NCBI GenBank assembly: GCA_002396805.1
Contig: DGYW01000019.1
Location: forward strand, 1 to 11,498
Source: Firmicutes bacterium UBA4996
GTDB lineage: Bacteria; Bacillota; Limnochordia; Darwinibacteriales; Darwinibacteriaceae
Length of the DNA: 11,498 bases
Reading direction: 5' to 3'
In this document: positions 4,766 through 11,498 of the stretch, piece by piece
Position numbering within the stretch: the first letter of the stretch is position 1
Layout of the letters: every line of letters starts with the position of its first letter
Made by a program: the position numbers and the translations under genes
Notes under the pieces: generated by a model
Databases searched by the model: none
What the model was told of the DNA's origin: nothing
What the model saw: the letters and a program-made list of their open reading frames with translations, nothing else

Positions 4766-6109
4766 ATGGAGATTATGGATTCACGAGATTTAGAACAATT
4801 ATTGAGAAATAAGGACTTCAAGACTATCCGCACAGAACTACCACTAATGCGGGATGCCGACATTGCCTTTGTAATCGAAGACCTCAGTCCGGAAAACGCC
4901 ATCTTGGTTTTCCGCACCCTACCTAAGGATCGGGCCGCCGAAATTTTCGCTTACTTAGCTAGCGAGATGCAAGAGCACATTATTGGAGCTATTACGGATC
5001 AAGAGGTTGGCAGCCTCATTAATCAACTATACGTAGACGATGCCGCGGACTTTTTAGAGGAACTACCTGCCAATATGGTAAAACGGGTTTTGAAGAATGC
5101 TTCACCAGAAACAAGAGCGCTGATTAACGAGTTTTTGCAATACCCTCCCGAATCGGCCGGAAGCATCATGACTGCAGAATTTGTAGACTTGAAAAAGGAC
5201 ATGACGGTGGCCCAAGCCTTTACAAGGATTCGGCGCATCGCCATTGATAAGGAAACCGTGTACACTTGCTACGTCATCGATGCTAACCGTCATTTGGAGG
5301 GGGTCATCACGGTTAAGCGGCTCTTTTTGGCCACCGATGAAACGGTGTTGGACGACATCATGGAAACTAACGTTATTTACGCCTACACCACCGATGACCA
5401 AGAAGAGGTAGCTCAGTTGTTTGCTAAGTATGATTTACTATCACTTCCTATTGTTGATCACGAACACCGACTCGTGGGAATCGTTACTGTAGACGACGTT
5501 GTTGAGGTTATACATCAAGAGGCCACAGAAGACTTCCAAAAGATGGCGGCTATGGCTCCCTCAGAGAAACCTTATCTCAGGACTAGTGTTTTCTCTTTGG
5601 CTAAACATCGAATCACTTGGTTGATGATTTTGATGATTTCGGCCATGATCACTGGGGGTGTTTTGGCAAAATATGAGGCAGCGTTTATCGCGCTACCTCT
5701 ACTAGTTACGTTTATTCCAATGTTAACAGACACAGGTGGTAATGCCGGTTCGCAAAGCTCCACTTTGGTAATTCGGGGTATGGCCTTAAACGAGATTTCT
5801 ACCAAGGACTTTGGCAAGGTGTTCTTGAAGGAGTTGGCCGTAAGTCTGCTGGTTGGTTTGGCCCTGTCTATTGTCAATTTTGGGCGCCTCCTGCTTATGT
5901 ATCCAGGAGAATACATGATTGCGTTTACTGTTTCGCTAGCCCTCTACTTCACTGTGGTTCTAGCTAAAACGGTAGGAGGCATTCTGCCCCTCGTAGCTAA
6001 GCTATTTAATACAGATCCAGCTATCATGGCAGCACCGGTTATCACCACCATCGTGGATGCTTTTTCCCTAATTATTTACTTTAAGATTGTGGAAGCACTC
6101 TTGTTTTAA
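4766..6109 (+). CDS. mgtE: Magnesium channel/transporter MgtE
   Basis: MgtE is a homodimeric Mg2+-gated channel in the cytoplasmic membrane that closes when cytosolic Mg2+ is high. The 447-residue product has the family order. The acidic N-domain (about 1-130) contains DDAADFLEELP (91-101). YPPESAGSIMT (127-137) leads into two CBS domains (about 137-197 and 199-252), then a plug helix and five membrane segments from about 283 to 447. The pore region includes TDTGGNAGSQSSTLVIRGMA (321-340) and DPAIMAAPVITTIVD (417-431), whose Asp431 corresponds to the Mg2+-selecting Asp432 of Thermus MgtE. The start is ATG 4766 with AAGGAGG (4751-4757) 8 nt upstream. Earlier in-frame ATGs (4634, 4718) lack a good binding site. 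Its 3' end overlaps galK, which runs toward it, by 29 nt. Confidence 0.96.
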   Translation: MEIMDSRDLEQLLRNKDFKTIRTELPLMRDADIAFVIEDLSPENAILVFRTLPKDRAAEIFAYLASEMQEHIIGAITDQEVGSLINQLYVDDAADFLEELPANMVKRVLKNASPETRALINEFLQYPPESAGSIMTAEFVDLKKDMTVAQAFTRIRRIAIDKETVYTCYVIDANRHLEGVITVKRLFLATDETVLDDIMETNVIYAYTTDDQEEVAQLFAKYDLLSLPIVDHEHRLVGIVTVDDVVEVIHQEATEDFQKMAAMAPSEKPYLRTSVFSLAKHRITWLMILMISAMITGGVLAKYEAAFIALPLLVTFIPMLTDTGGNAGSQSSTLVIRGMALNEISTKDFGKVFLKELAVSLLVGLALSIVNFGRLLLMYPGEYMIAFTVSLALYFTVVLAKTVGGILPLVAKLFNTDPAIMAAPVITTIVDAFSLIIYFKIVEALLF

Positions 6110-7271
6110 TGTGGGCACCAGGTGATGCCTTAAAAACGTAGATCTCTGGTTCGATCATCGTTTCGCGCTTATATTTTTCTAAAATTTGTTTCTTAAAAAG
6201 GGGTAGGCTGGCCTGGGGCACCAAGGAGACTGTGCATCCACCAAAACCTGCCCCTGTCATGCGTGAACCTAAGGTTCCAGGAAAGTTTTGGGCTAACTCT
6301 GCTAAAAGATCTAGTTCGGAGCAGCTAACTTCAAAATCATGTTGTAAACTATGGTGGGAGGCGTTTAGTAACAAACCAAACTCCTTGAGATCACCTTGCT
6401 CTAAAGCGGTGATTGCCTTTAGCACCCGGTGGTTTTCTGTCACCACATGGCGCGCTCGTTGGGCTAGCACCGGAGGTAAAGCATTAACCAAGGGCAAGTG
6501 CTCTATAGTAACATCTCTTAAAGCGGCAATTGTTGGTAGAGCTGCTTGCAAGAGCTTTACCGCTTCTTCACATTGCAGACGTCGTGTATTGTACTCTGAA
6601 CTGACTAGACCCCGCTTCACCCCACTATTAATTACTACTACCGCATAGCCTTGTTCCTCAAAAGGAGTACGAATCAGTTCGTACTCTAGGCTACGGCAAT
6701 CAAGAAAAAGGGCACGGTCTGCTTTACCCATCATGGAGGCAAATTGATCCATGATGCCAGAAGCAACCCCAACAAATTCGTTTTCGGCCCTTTGCGCTAT
6801 TTTTACTAGTTCCACGCGATTCACATTGTAGCCATGCAGTTTATCGATTAGCAAAGCGGTGGCCACTTCTAGGGCCGCGGAAGACGAAAGGCCTGCACCT
6901 TGCGGTACATTACCTTGAAGTACAATATCCATGCCTCGCAGCTCAAAACCTGCCTTAAGAAACTGGTGGCACACTCCCCGTAGATAATTAGTCCATTTTA
7001 GCCGTTCTGTGGCAGTGATGTTATCCAAACTAAAGCTAGTCTTAGCTTCATAATCTGCGGAATAAAGATTAACAGTTGACGTGTTATTCAAAGCCCCCAC
7101 CATAGCAATTCCCGCATCAATAGCCATGGGAAAGACATAACCATCATTATAATCTGTATGCTCGCCTAAGAGATTCACCCGCCCTGGAGCCCATACTGAC
7201 GTAGGGTTCTTAGTATTAGGAAAGGTCTCTCTAAACAGTGATTCTAAGTGATCAAAACTTAGCTTAGTCAC
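6081..7271 (-). CDS. galK: Galactokinase
   Basis: GalK phosphorylates alpha-D-galactose to galactose-1-phosphate with ATP, the first committed Leloir step, in the cytosol. The 396-residue GHMP kinase has the galactokinase signature GRVNLLGEHTDYNDGYVFPM (30-49) and the ATP loop VPQGAGLSSSAALEV (122-136). It also has GIMDQFAS with the catalytic base Asp175 and the third GHMP motif GSRMTGAGFGGCTVSLV (335-351). The start is GTG at 7271, with AAAGGA 8 nt upstream inside galT. The galT stop codon lies within the first codons of galK (8-nt overlap), so translational coupling is likely. The C-terminus runs about ten residues past the usual end (KTRVLPQS), and this part is encoded opposite the last codons of mgtE. 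I see no terminator after it. Confidence 0.97.
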   Translation of the reverse strand: MTKLSFDHLESLFRETFPNTKNPTSVWAPGRVNLLGEHTDYNDGYVFPMAIDAGIAMVGALNNTSTVNLYSADYEAKTSFSLDNITATERLKWTNYLRGVCHQFLKAGFELRGMDIVLQGNVPQGAGLSSSAALEVATALLIDKLHGYNVNRVELVKIAQRAENEFVGVASGIMDQFASMMGKADRALFLDCRSLEYELIRTPFEEQGYAVVVINSGVKRGLVSSEYNTRRLQCEEAVKLLQAALPTIAALRDVTIEHLPLVNALPPVLAQRARHVVTENHRVLKAITALEQGDLKEFGLLLNASHHSLQHDFEVSCSELDLLAELAQNFPGTLGSRMTGAGFGGCTVSLVPQASLPLFKKQILEKYKRETMIEPEIYVFKASPGAHIKTRVLPQS

Positions 7272-8247
7272 TTATCCCATCCTTTCTGGCAGATCTTAGT
7301 CTTTCTGCCTGGTCTTCGGGGCTCATATCTGTAATAAAGGTGCCCGCTCCTGACTCTACACCGGCTAAGTACTTGAGTTTATTTGCGGTTCGATTGAGGG
7401 GATAAAACTCAATATGGAAATGGTAATGAGGGTAATCACCCTTAGGTGGAGCTTGGTGTAGTACCATCATATAGGGTAGGGAAAACTCGAATAAGGCATC
7501 GTACTTTTGGAGAACTTGCTTCAGGATTTGAGCCAATTCTGCCTGGTCCTCGGTAGTGAAATCCGCGAGGTTTTGGAGATGGCGCCTAGAGTACACATGG
7601 ACTTCGTAGGGATAGCGAGCAAAAAAGGGTACAAAAGCTGTGAAGAGCTCGTTCTCAGCCACAATCCTCACCCCATCCTCCCGTTCTTCCGCGAGGATGT
7701 CGCAATAAAGGCAGGTCCCCGTCTCTGCTTCATGCTCGAGGGCGGCCTCCAATTCTTTCTCTAGCGTGGGGGGAATAAAGGGAAAGGCGTAGATTTGACC
7801 ATGGGGATGGCTAAGGGTTACCCCCACCGCATCACCTTTATTCTCGAAGATTAATACATATTGAATATTAGGCTTTTGCCCTAGTTCAATATAACGGTCT
7901 GTCCACACTTGGATCAGGTTTTGGATATGTTCTTCCGACTCCTGGGCTAGTGTACTATCGTGGCGGGGAGAATAGAGGACCACCTCACAGACTCCCTCCG
8001 CTGGAGCCGTTTGATACAGAGCGCTGCCTTCCACTTCAAGTGGTGGCGGTGGTTGAGTTAATGATGAAAACTTGTTTTGAAAGACGACGATTTCGTAATC
8101 CTCAGCAGGGACCTCCGTAGGAAACTCCCCAGGCAAAGTGGGGCAGAGGGGGCAAAATTCCGCCGGGGGCTTATAGGTCCGATCTTGGCGGTGTGTAGCC
8201 ACAATCACCCATTGCTTGAGTTGGGGATTCCAACGTAACTCTGACAT
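7264..8247 (-). CDS. galT: Galactose-1-phosphate uridylyltransferase (class I)
   Basis: GalT moves UMP from UDP-glucose to galactose-1-phosphate, giving UDP-galactose and glucose-1-phosphate, through a uridylyl-histidine intermediate. The 327-residue HIT-superfamily product has SHPHGQIYAFP, with the nucleophile His149 in H147-P-H149-G-Q151. Zinc-site residues are C32 and C35 (CPLC) and H96 in SPRHDS, together with H147. A second CxxC (C179, C182) is present. H264, H276 and H278 (HYHFHIEFYP) match the iron-site histidines of E. coli GalT. The ATG at 8247 has GGGAG upstream. It follows the small gene at 8355 by 33 nt and overlaps galK by 8 nt. It is slightly shorter than E. coli GalT (348) but complete. 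No galE or galactose transporter is in the window. Confidence 0.96.
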   Translation of the reverse strand: MSELRWNPQLKQWVIVATHRQDRTYKPPAEFCPLCPTLPGEFPTEVPAEDYEIVVFQNKFSSLTQPPPPLEVEGSALYQTAPAEGVCEVVLYSPRHDSTLAQESEEHIQNLIQVWTDRYIELGQKPNIQYVLIFENKGDAVGVTLSHPHGQIYAFPFIPPTLEKELEAALEHEAETGTCLYCDILAEEREDGVRIVAENELFTAFVPFFARYPYEVHVYSRRHLQNLADFTTEDQAELAQILKQVLQKYDALFEFSLPYMMVLHQAPPKGDYPHYHFHIEFYPLNRTANKLKYLAGVESGAGTFITDMSPEDQAERLRSARKDGISD

Positions 8248-8280
8248 ACCATCACTCCCAATCGCGTTTAGTTTTCAAGA

Positions 8281-8355
8281 TTACTTGTTTTTCTTCGGAA
8301 AAGTATAGAATATAATGTAGCGACCATCTTCCTTTTGCTTCACTTCTTTTTTCAC
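8281..8355 (-). CDS. Small protein (24 residues) at the head of the gal operon
   Basis: A GTG-initiated frame encodes a 24-residue lysine-rich peptide containing KEDGRYIIFYTFP, ending in KKNK and TAA. Upstream lies AGGAGGTGATC (plus-strand 8360-8370), an almost full-length match to the 16S rRNA anti-Shine-Dalgarno and stronger than the site of any recognised gene here. The spacing to GTG is 9 nt. The start is 33 nt upstream of galT on the same strand, so it would be the first gene of the gal transcript. Amphipathic alternation in RYIIFYTF suggests a short beta hairpin rather than a membrane helix. I do not recognise the function. It could be a conserved small protein, or a leader peptide affecting galT translation. 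The strong binding site favours real translation. Confidence 0.6.
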   Translation of the reverse strand: MKKEVKQKEDGRYIIFYTFPKKNK

Positions 8356-8359
8356 GGGA

Positions 8360-8370
8360 GATCACCTCCT
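8360..8370 (-). promoter_or_regulatory. Unusually complete Shine-Dalgarno for the small gal-operon gene
   Basis: On the minus strand this reads AGGAGGTGATC, eleven bases complementary to the 16S 3' end. The following CTCCC can fold back on the GGAG of the site (4 bp across GTGAT), so the site might be partly masked. Confidence 0.65.
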
Positions 8371-8385
8371 AATTCTTCCAACTCC

Positions 8386-8415
8386 ATTCTATAAAAAAGT
8401 TCACCTAGAATTCAA
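8386..8415 (-). promoter_or_regulatory. Candidate promoter of the small gene-galT-galK operon
   Basis: On the minus strand TTGAAT (plus 8410-8415) is followed by TATAGAAT (plus 8386-8393). This gives a -10 of TAGAAT at 18-nt spacing or TATAGA at 16-nt spacing. It lies 15 nt upstream of the strong ribosome binding site of the small gene, a sensible distance for a short leader. The boxes deviate from consensus, as expected for a regulated catabolic promoter. Confidence 0.45.
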
Positions 8416-8424
8416 GGGAATTAG
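8405..8424. promoter_or_regulatory. Imperfect dyad between the gal and ridA units (possible operator)
   Basis: AATTC (8409-8413) and GAATT (8418-8422) form an inverted repeat around AAGG, with outer CT/AG pairing after a 2-nt bulge. It overlaps the -35 box of the candidate gal promoter, where a repressor could act. The rest of 8425-8482 holds only A/T-rich sequence (TACTATAGAG at 8441-8450) with no convincing ridA promoter. No regulator gene is nearby to support an operator. Confidence 0.25.
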
Positions 8425-8482
8425 CCTTAGAACGGGAAAATACTATAGAGAACTTAATTCACGAAAGTGGAGGAGATTACTT

Positions 8483-8863
8483 ATGCGTAAGATTATTCAA
8501 ACTGACAAGGCTCCAGCAGCTGTGGGACCTTATAGTCAAGGAGTGCGTGCCGGTAACTTTTTATTCATTTCTGGTCAGCTAGGCGTAGATATGAGTACAG
8601 GGCAAATTGCCTACGACTGTGTGGAAACTCAAGCGAAGCAGGTGTTAAACAACTTGCAAACCATTGCCCAAGCAGGGGGAAGCAGTTTAGCTCAAGCCCT
8701 CAAGGTTACAGTATACCTCACGAGTATGGATGATTTTGATAAGATGAACACCGTTTATGCCACTTTCTTCCCAGAAAATCCACCTGCCCGGGTTTGTGTA
8801 GAAGTGGGACGTTTACCCAAGGGTGTGCACGTGGAGATGGATGTAATTTGTTGGGTTGACTAA
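8483..8863 (+). CDS. ridA: RidA family enamine/imine deaminase
   Basis: RidA hydrolyses reactive enamines and imines such as 2-aminoacrylate, released by PLP enzymes acting on serine or threonine, and protects other PLP enzymes from damage; it acts as a cytosolic trimer. The 126-residue product has the typical length. It shows APAAVGPYSQ with Tyr17, FISGQLGVD (28-36) and PARVCVEVGRLPKGVHVEMD (101-120). Arg103, Cys105 and Glu118 match the conserved Arg105, Cys107 and Glu120 of E. coli RidA, which supports deaminase activity rather than a divergent Rid subfamily. The ATG at 8483 has GGAGGAG (8469-8475) 7 nt upstream. It is divergent from the gal operon and is followed 27 nt later by ddl. Confidence 0.95.
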   Translation: MRKIIQTDKAPAAVGPYSQGVRAGNFLFISGQLGVDMSTGQIAYDCVETQAKQVLNNLQTIAQAGGSSLAQALKVTVYLTSMDDFDKMNTVYATFFPENPPARVCVEVGRLPKGVHVEMDVICWVD

Positions 8864-8890
8864 ATATGTCAAGGGCAAGGGGGAAAATGA

Positions 8891-9895
8891 ATGCCCAAGT
8901 TAAGAGTGGTCGTTTTGTACGGCGGACGTTCTGGTGAACACGAGGTTTCATTGGTCTCGGCCCGTTCTGTTATGGACGCCTTAGACCAGGAGAAATACGA
9001 GATAATACCCATCAAAATTGAGCAAGATGGTAGCTGGAGCGGTGATTTAATCATCCAGGGCGATCCGGGGCGCAACCCAGATTTTGATGTGGTCTTTCCT
9101 GTCTTACATGGTCCCTTTGGTGAAGATGGTACTGTGCAGGGACTTCTAGAACTGGCCAACCTACCTTATGTAGGTGGAGGAGTAGCCTCTTCTGCGGCGG
9201 CAATGGATAAGGCCATTATGCGCGCTCTGTTTGCTCAGGCTGGTCTACCCCTGGTTCCTTGGGAAGTGGTGTTCACTTATGAGTGGGACGACGCTCCTAA
9301 GGCAATCCACAGCCGCCTAGAAGAACGCTTGGGGTATCCCATGTTTGTCAAACCGGCAAATTTAGGGTCCAGTGTGGGGATTAGCAAGGTGAAAGCACCT
9401 GAAGAGTTACCCCAGGCTATGGAGCTAGCCTTACAGTATGACCGCAAGGTAGTGGTAGAACAAGGTGTGCTTAATGCTAGGGAAATTGAATGTAGTGTGT
9501 TAGGTAACAACCGGCCCCAGACTTCTGTTTTAGGGGAAATCGTACCAGCCCACGACTTTTATGATTATGTGGCTAAATATCACAATGAAAAATCCCGCTT
9601 GATCATCCCTGCACCACTAGGGGCTGAACAAACGAAGCAGATTCAAGATTACGCCCGTCGCGCTTTTGAAGCGGTAGATTGTGCAGGTCTTGGCCGAGTA
9701 GACTTCTTGCTTGATTCTAAAGGTAAAGTGTTCGTGAATGAAATCAATACTTTGCCAGGCTTTACCCAAATCAGCATGTATCCTAAACTATGGGAACACT
9801 CAGGCTTACCCTATGGGCTGCTCTTGGATCGTCTAATTGAGCTAGCCTTAGAACGACATGGGGAAAAGCAGAAATTACGAACCAGTGCATTTTGA
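8891..9895 (+). CDS. ddl: D-alanine--D-alanine ligase
   Basis: Ddl joins two D-alanines with ATP to make the dipeptide that ends the peptidoglycan stem peptide, the target of vancomycin. The 334-residue ATP-grasp enzyme begins with LYGGRSGEHEVS, where Glu16 matches the substrate-binding Glu15 of E. coli DdlB. Motif 1 is HGPFGEDGTVQGLLE (73-87), GSSVGISKV is at 159-167, and the ATP/Mg2+ end is GRVDFLLD (268-275) with NEINTLPGFT (283-292). The omega-loop FYDYVAKY (223-230) carries Lys229-Tyr230, the D-Ala-type pattern, so this is a D-Ala-D-Ala enzyme and not a VanA-type D-lactate ligase. The start is ATG 8891 with AAGGGGG (8877-8883) 7 nt upstream. It is cotranscribed with ridA and followed by the ABC-F gene 21 nt later. 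Confidence 0.96.
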   Translation: MPKLRVVVLYGGRSGEHEVSLVSARSVMDALDQEKYEIIPIKIEQDGSWSGDLIIQGDPGRNPDFDVVFPVLHGPFGEDGTVQGLLELANLPYVGGGVASSAAAMDKAIMRALFAQAGLPLVPWEVVFTYEWDDAPKAIHSRLEERLGYPMFVKPANLGSSVGISKVKAPEELPQAMELALQYDRKVVVEQGVLNAREIECSVLGNNRPQTSVLGEIVPAHDFYDYVAKYHNEKSRLIIPAPLGAEQTKQIQDYARRAFEAVDCAGLGRVDFLLDSKGKVFVNEINTLPGFTQISMYPKLWEHSGLPYGLLLDRLIELALERHGEKQKLRTSAF

Positions 9896-9916
9896 GGTAG
9901 GTGATGGCAGCTCGCC

Positions 9917-11498
9917 ATGATCATCACAGATCTGTGGAAATATTTTGGAGATGAACTTGTTTTTAGGGAAATTACAGCCTCCATTGGTCCCACCGACCGC
10001 ATCGGTTTGGTGGGGGCCAATGGGGTAGGCAAAACCACCTTGTTGAAAACTCTAGTAGGTGAATTGAGCCCAGATCGGGGCCAGATTAGTAGGCCAGGCG
10101 GATTCACCCAAGGTTACTTGTGGCAGGCGATTCCCTCCACTCAACAAACCCTGCAGGACTTTTTGGTAGAACCCTTTGCTCAGCAAATTAGTCTTGAGGA
10201 AACCATGCGTGATTTAGAGCAAGAGATGGCTAGCTTGGAGCCGGGTTCGGAGTTAGACAAGATCATGGAAGCATACGCTCGGGCCCAAGCTAGTTTTGAA
10301 CATGGCGGTGGCTACGACTATTTAGTGCAAATTAATTGGGTCATAACAGGGCTCGGCTTTACTGACCAAGACTTACTCAGGAGTCTGCATACCTTTAGTG
10401 GGGGCGAGCAGATGCGGGTGGGTTTAGCTCGCTTGCTGTTAGATCGTCCGTCATTATTAGTCTTAGATGAACCAACCAATCACCTAGATGTTGATGCTAT
10501 TCAATGGTTGGAGGGCTTTTTAAGCAGTTACCCCCACGCTTTTATAGTTGTATCCCATGATCGCTACTTTTTGGACAAGGTAACCACGCGTATTTGGGAA
10601 CTGAGGCAACATCGCCTCGAACAGTACCGTGGTAATTATTCAGAGTACTTGCCCCAGCGAGAGCTCAGGCAAGAACAGTTGGAGGAGAATGTAGAAAAGC
10701 AGCAACAAGAACGGGTGCGGATGGAGGCTTTTATCCAAAAGTTTGGTGCGGGGACAAGGGCTCGCCAGGCGAAGAGTATAGAGAAAAAGCTAGCCCGTTT
10801 ACCCGAGTTGGAGGCCTTGACCCAAGACCCCACCATGGTTTTTCGTTTCGAACCCCAGCGTCAATCGGGTAATAATGTGGTCGCCTTAGAAAATATTCAA
10901 AAATCTTATGGTTCCGAACGTATTTTGCGGGGCATCACTACCCAAGTGAAGCGAGGTGAGCGGATCGCCCTCCTCGGGCCTAATGGTAGCGGTAAGAGTA
11001 CCTTACTGAAAATCCTAGGCGGAGAGCTGAATTTCCAGGGAGAGTTGCACTGGGGAACAGGAGTGGATTTGGGCTACTTTTCTCAACAAATTAGTTTCAC
11101 GTCTGGTAATACCGTCCTGGAAGAACTTTATGACGAGCATCGTCTAGAACTAGGCGTGCTCCGTTCGGTCTTGGCTCGCTTTTTATTTAAAGGTGAAGAT
11201 GTGTTTAAGCAAACTACTATTCTTAGTGGTGGCGAAAAAAATAGGCTGGCCCTCGCTAAACTGCTGTTACATCGCCCTAATTTGCTCTTGCTAGATGAGC
11301 CAACTAACCATCTGGATATTTTTGCTAGAGAGGCTTTAGAAGAAGCTTTGAAGGACTTTAGTGGAACGATGATCTTTGTTTCCCACGATCGCTATTTTAT
11401 TGAAAAGCTGGCCACTAAAATTTGGGCCTTAGATGGGGGTCGACTCCAGGAGTTTGTGGGCGGTTTTAGTGCCTATGAAGAGGCTAAGCGAGTTCGAG
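9917..11498 (+). CDS. ABC-F family ATPase, C-terminus beyond the window
   Basis: ABC-F proteins are soluble twin ATPases without membrane domains that bind the ribosomal E site and relieve stalled or drug-bound ribosomes. The 527 visible residues contain nucleotide-binding domain 1 with Walker A GANGVGKTT (33-41), signature FSGGEQ (160-165), LVLDEPTNHLD (181-191) and His214 in SHDRYF. The inter-domain P-site tRNA-interaction linker (about 240-305) is rich in Q, E, R and K. Domain 2 has GPNGSGKST (354-362), LSGGEKNR (436-443), LLLDEPTNHLD (457-467) and His490. The paired DEPTNHLD motifs are diagnostic. The frame stays open to the last base; YdiF-like relatives of about 640 residues would end roughly 110 residues further on. 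The ATG at 9917 follows a TAGGTG site (9898-9903) at a long spacing, partly bridged by a small hairpin. Housekeeping versus antibiotic protection cannot be decided here. Confidence 0.93.
   Translation, partial: MIITDLWKYFGDELVFREITASIGPTDRIGLVGANGVGKTTLLKTLVGELSPDRGQISRPGGFTQGYLWQAIPSTQQTLQDFLVEPFAQQISLEETMRDLEQEMASLEPGSELDKIMEAYARAQASFEHGGGYDYLVQINWVITGLGFTDQDLLRSLHTFSGGEQMRVGLARLLLDRPSLLVLDEPTNHLDVDAIQWLEGFLSSYPHAFIVVSHDRYFLDKVTTRIWELRQHRLEQYRGNYSEYLPQRELRQEQLEENVEKQQQERVRMEAFIQKFGAGTRARQAKSIEKKLARLPELEALTQDPTMVFRFEPQRQSGNNVVALENIQKSYGSERILRGITTQVKRGERIALLGPNGSGKSTLLKILGGELNFQGELHWGTGVDLGYFSQQISFTSGNTVLEELYDEHRLELGVLRSVLARFLFKGEDVFKQTTILSGGEKNRLALAKLLLHRPNLLLLDEPTNHLDIFAREALEEALKDFSGTMIFVSHDRYFIEKLATKIWALDGGRLQEFVGGFSAYEEAKRVR

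Noticed and set aside
5572..5916. 114-codon open frame opposite mgtE membrane segments
   Set aside because: It is antisense to the conserved MgtE pore region with no family features; explained as an overlap artefact.
6110..6130. GGCA...TGCC hairpin after mgtE as a terminator
   Set aside because: The stem is only 4-5 bp, no T-run follows on either strand, and it lies inside galK coding sequence.
8441..8450. TACTATAGAG as the ridA -10 box
   Set aside because: The -10 matches are partial and no acceptable -35 box lies 16-18 nt upstream (GAATTA or TTAGCC only).
8891..9895. VanA-type D-Ala-D-Lac ligase (vancomycin resistance)
   Set aside because: The omega-loop has the FYDYxAKY pattern with Lys-Tyr typical of D-Ala-D-Ala ligases, and no vanH or vanX neighbours are present.
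1..11498. CRISPR arrays, tRNA/rRNA genes, insertion sequences, prophage or attachment sites
   Set aside because: No regularly spaced repeats, no cloverleaf-like sequence, no transposase or integrase frames and no long direct or inverted repeats were seen on either strand.

Overview
The window looks like a chromosomal stretch of a spore-forming, Gram-positive Bacillota (Clostridia-like) genome. The evidence is strong AGGAGG-type ribosome binding sites, GTG and TTG starts, a rpsF-ssb-rpsR / DUF2232-rplI order typical of Bacillota, a LonC-type protease (a family described as restricted to endospore formers) and a zinc-binding bS18. I cannot name the genus. There is no phage, insertion sequence, CRISPR array, tRNA or rRNA in it; it is mostly housekeeping DNA.

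Layout. (1) 17-1096, plus strand: a compact ribosomal/replication operon, rpsF-ssb-rpsR, with a near-consensus promoter, a hairpin at the mRNA 5' end and a clear intrinsic terminator. (2) 1133-4527, plus: a DUF2232 (YybS-like) membrane protein, rplI, and a LonC-type protease, closed by a strong terminator. The gdpP gene that separates yybS from rplI in Bacillus subtilis is absent, and lonC stands where dnaB/dnaC would follow rplI. (3) 4528-6109, plus: the Mg2+ channel gene mgtE behind a roughly 195-nt leader that holds a 9-codon upstream ORF and several competing base-pairings. (4) 8355-6081, minus: a Leloir galactose operon consisting of a 24-residue small protein, galT and galK; galT and galK overlap by 8 nt, and galK overlaps mgtE tail to tail by 29 nt. 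(5) 8483 to the end, plus: ridA, ddl and an ABC-F ATPase that runs off the window.

Function. The first two blocks serve translation, ssDNA handling and protein quality control. The gal operon converts galactose to glucose-1-phosphate (with a UDP-galactose 4-epimerase that must lie elsewhere). The last block combines enamine/imine detoxification, cell-wall precursor synthesis and a ribosome-associated ATPase. The best candidates for something undescribed are the mgtE leader, whose uORF lies on the 5' arms of alternative stems (an attenuator or riboswitch-like layout that does not match the M-box), and the 24-residue gene at the head of the gal operon.
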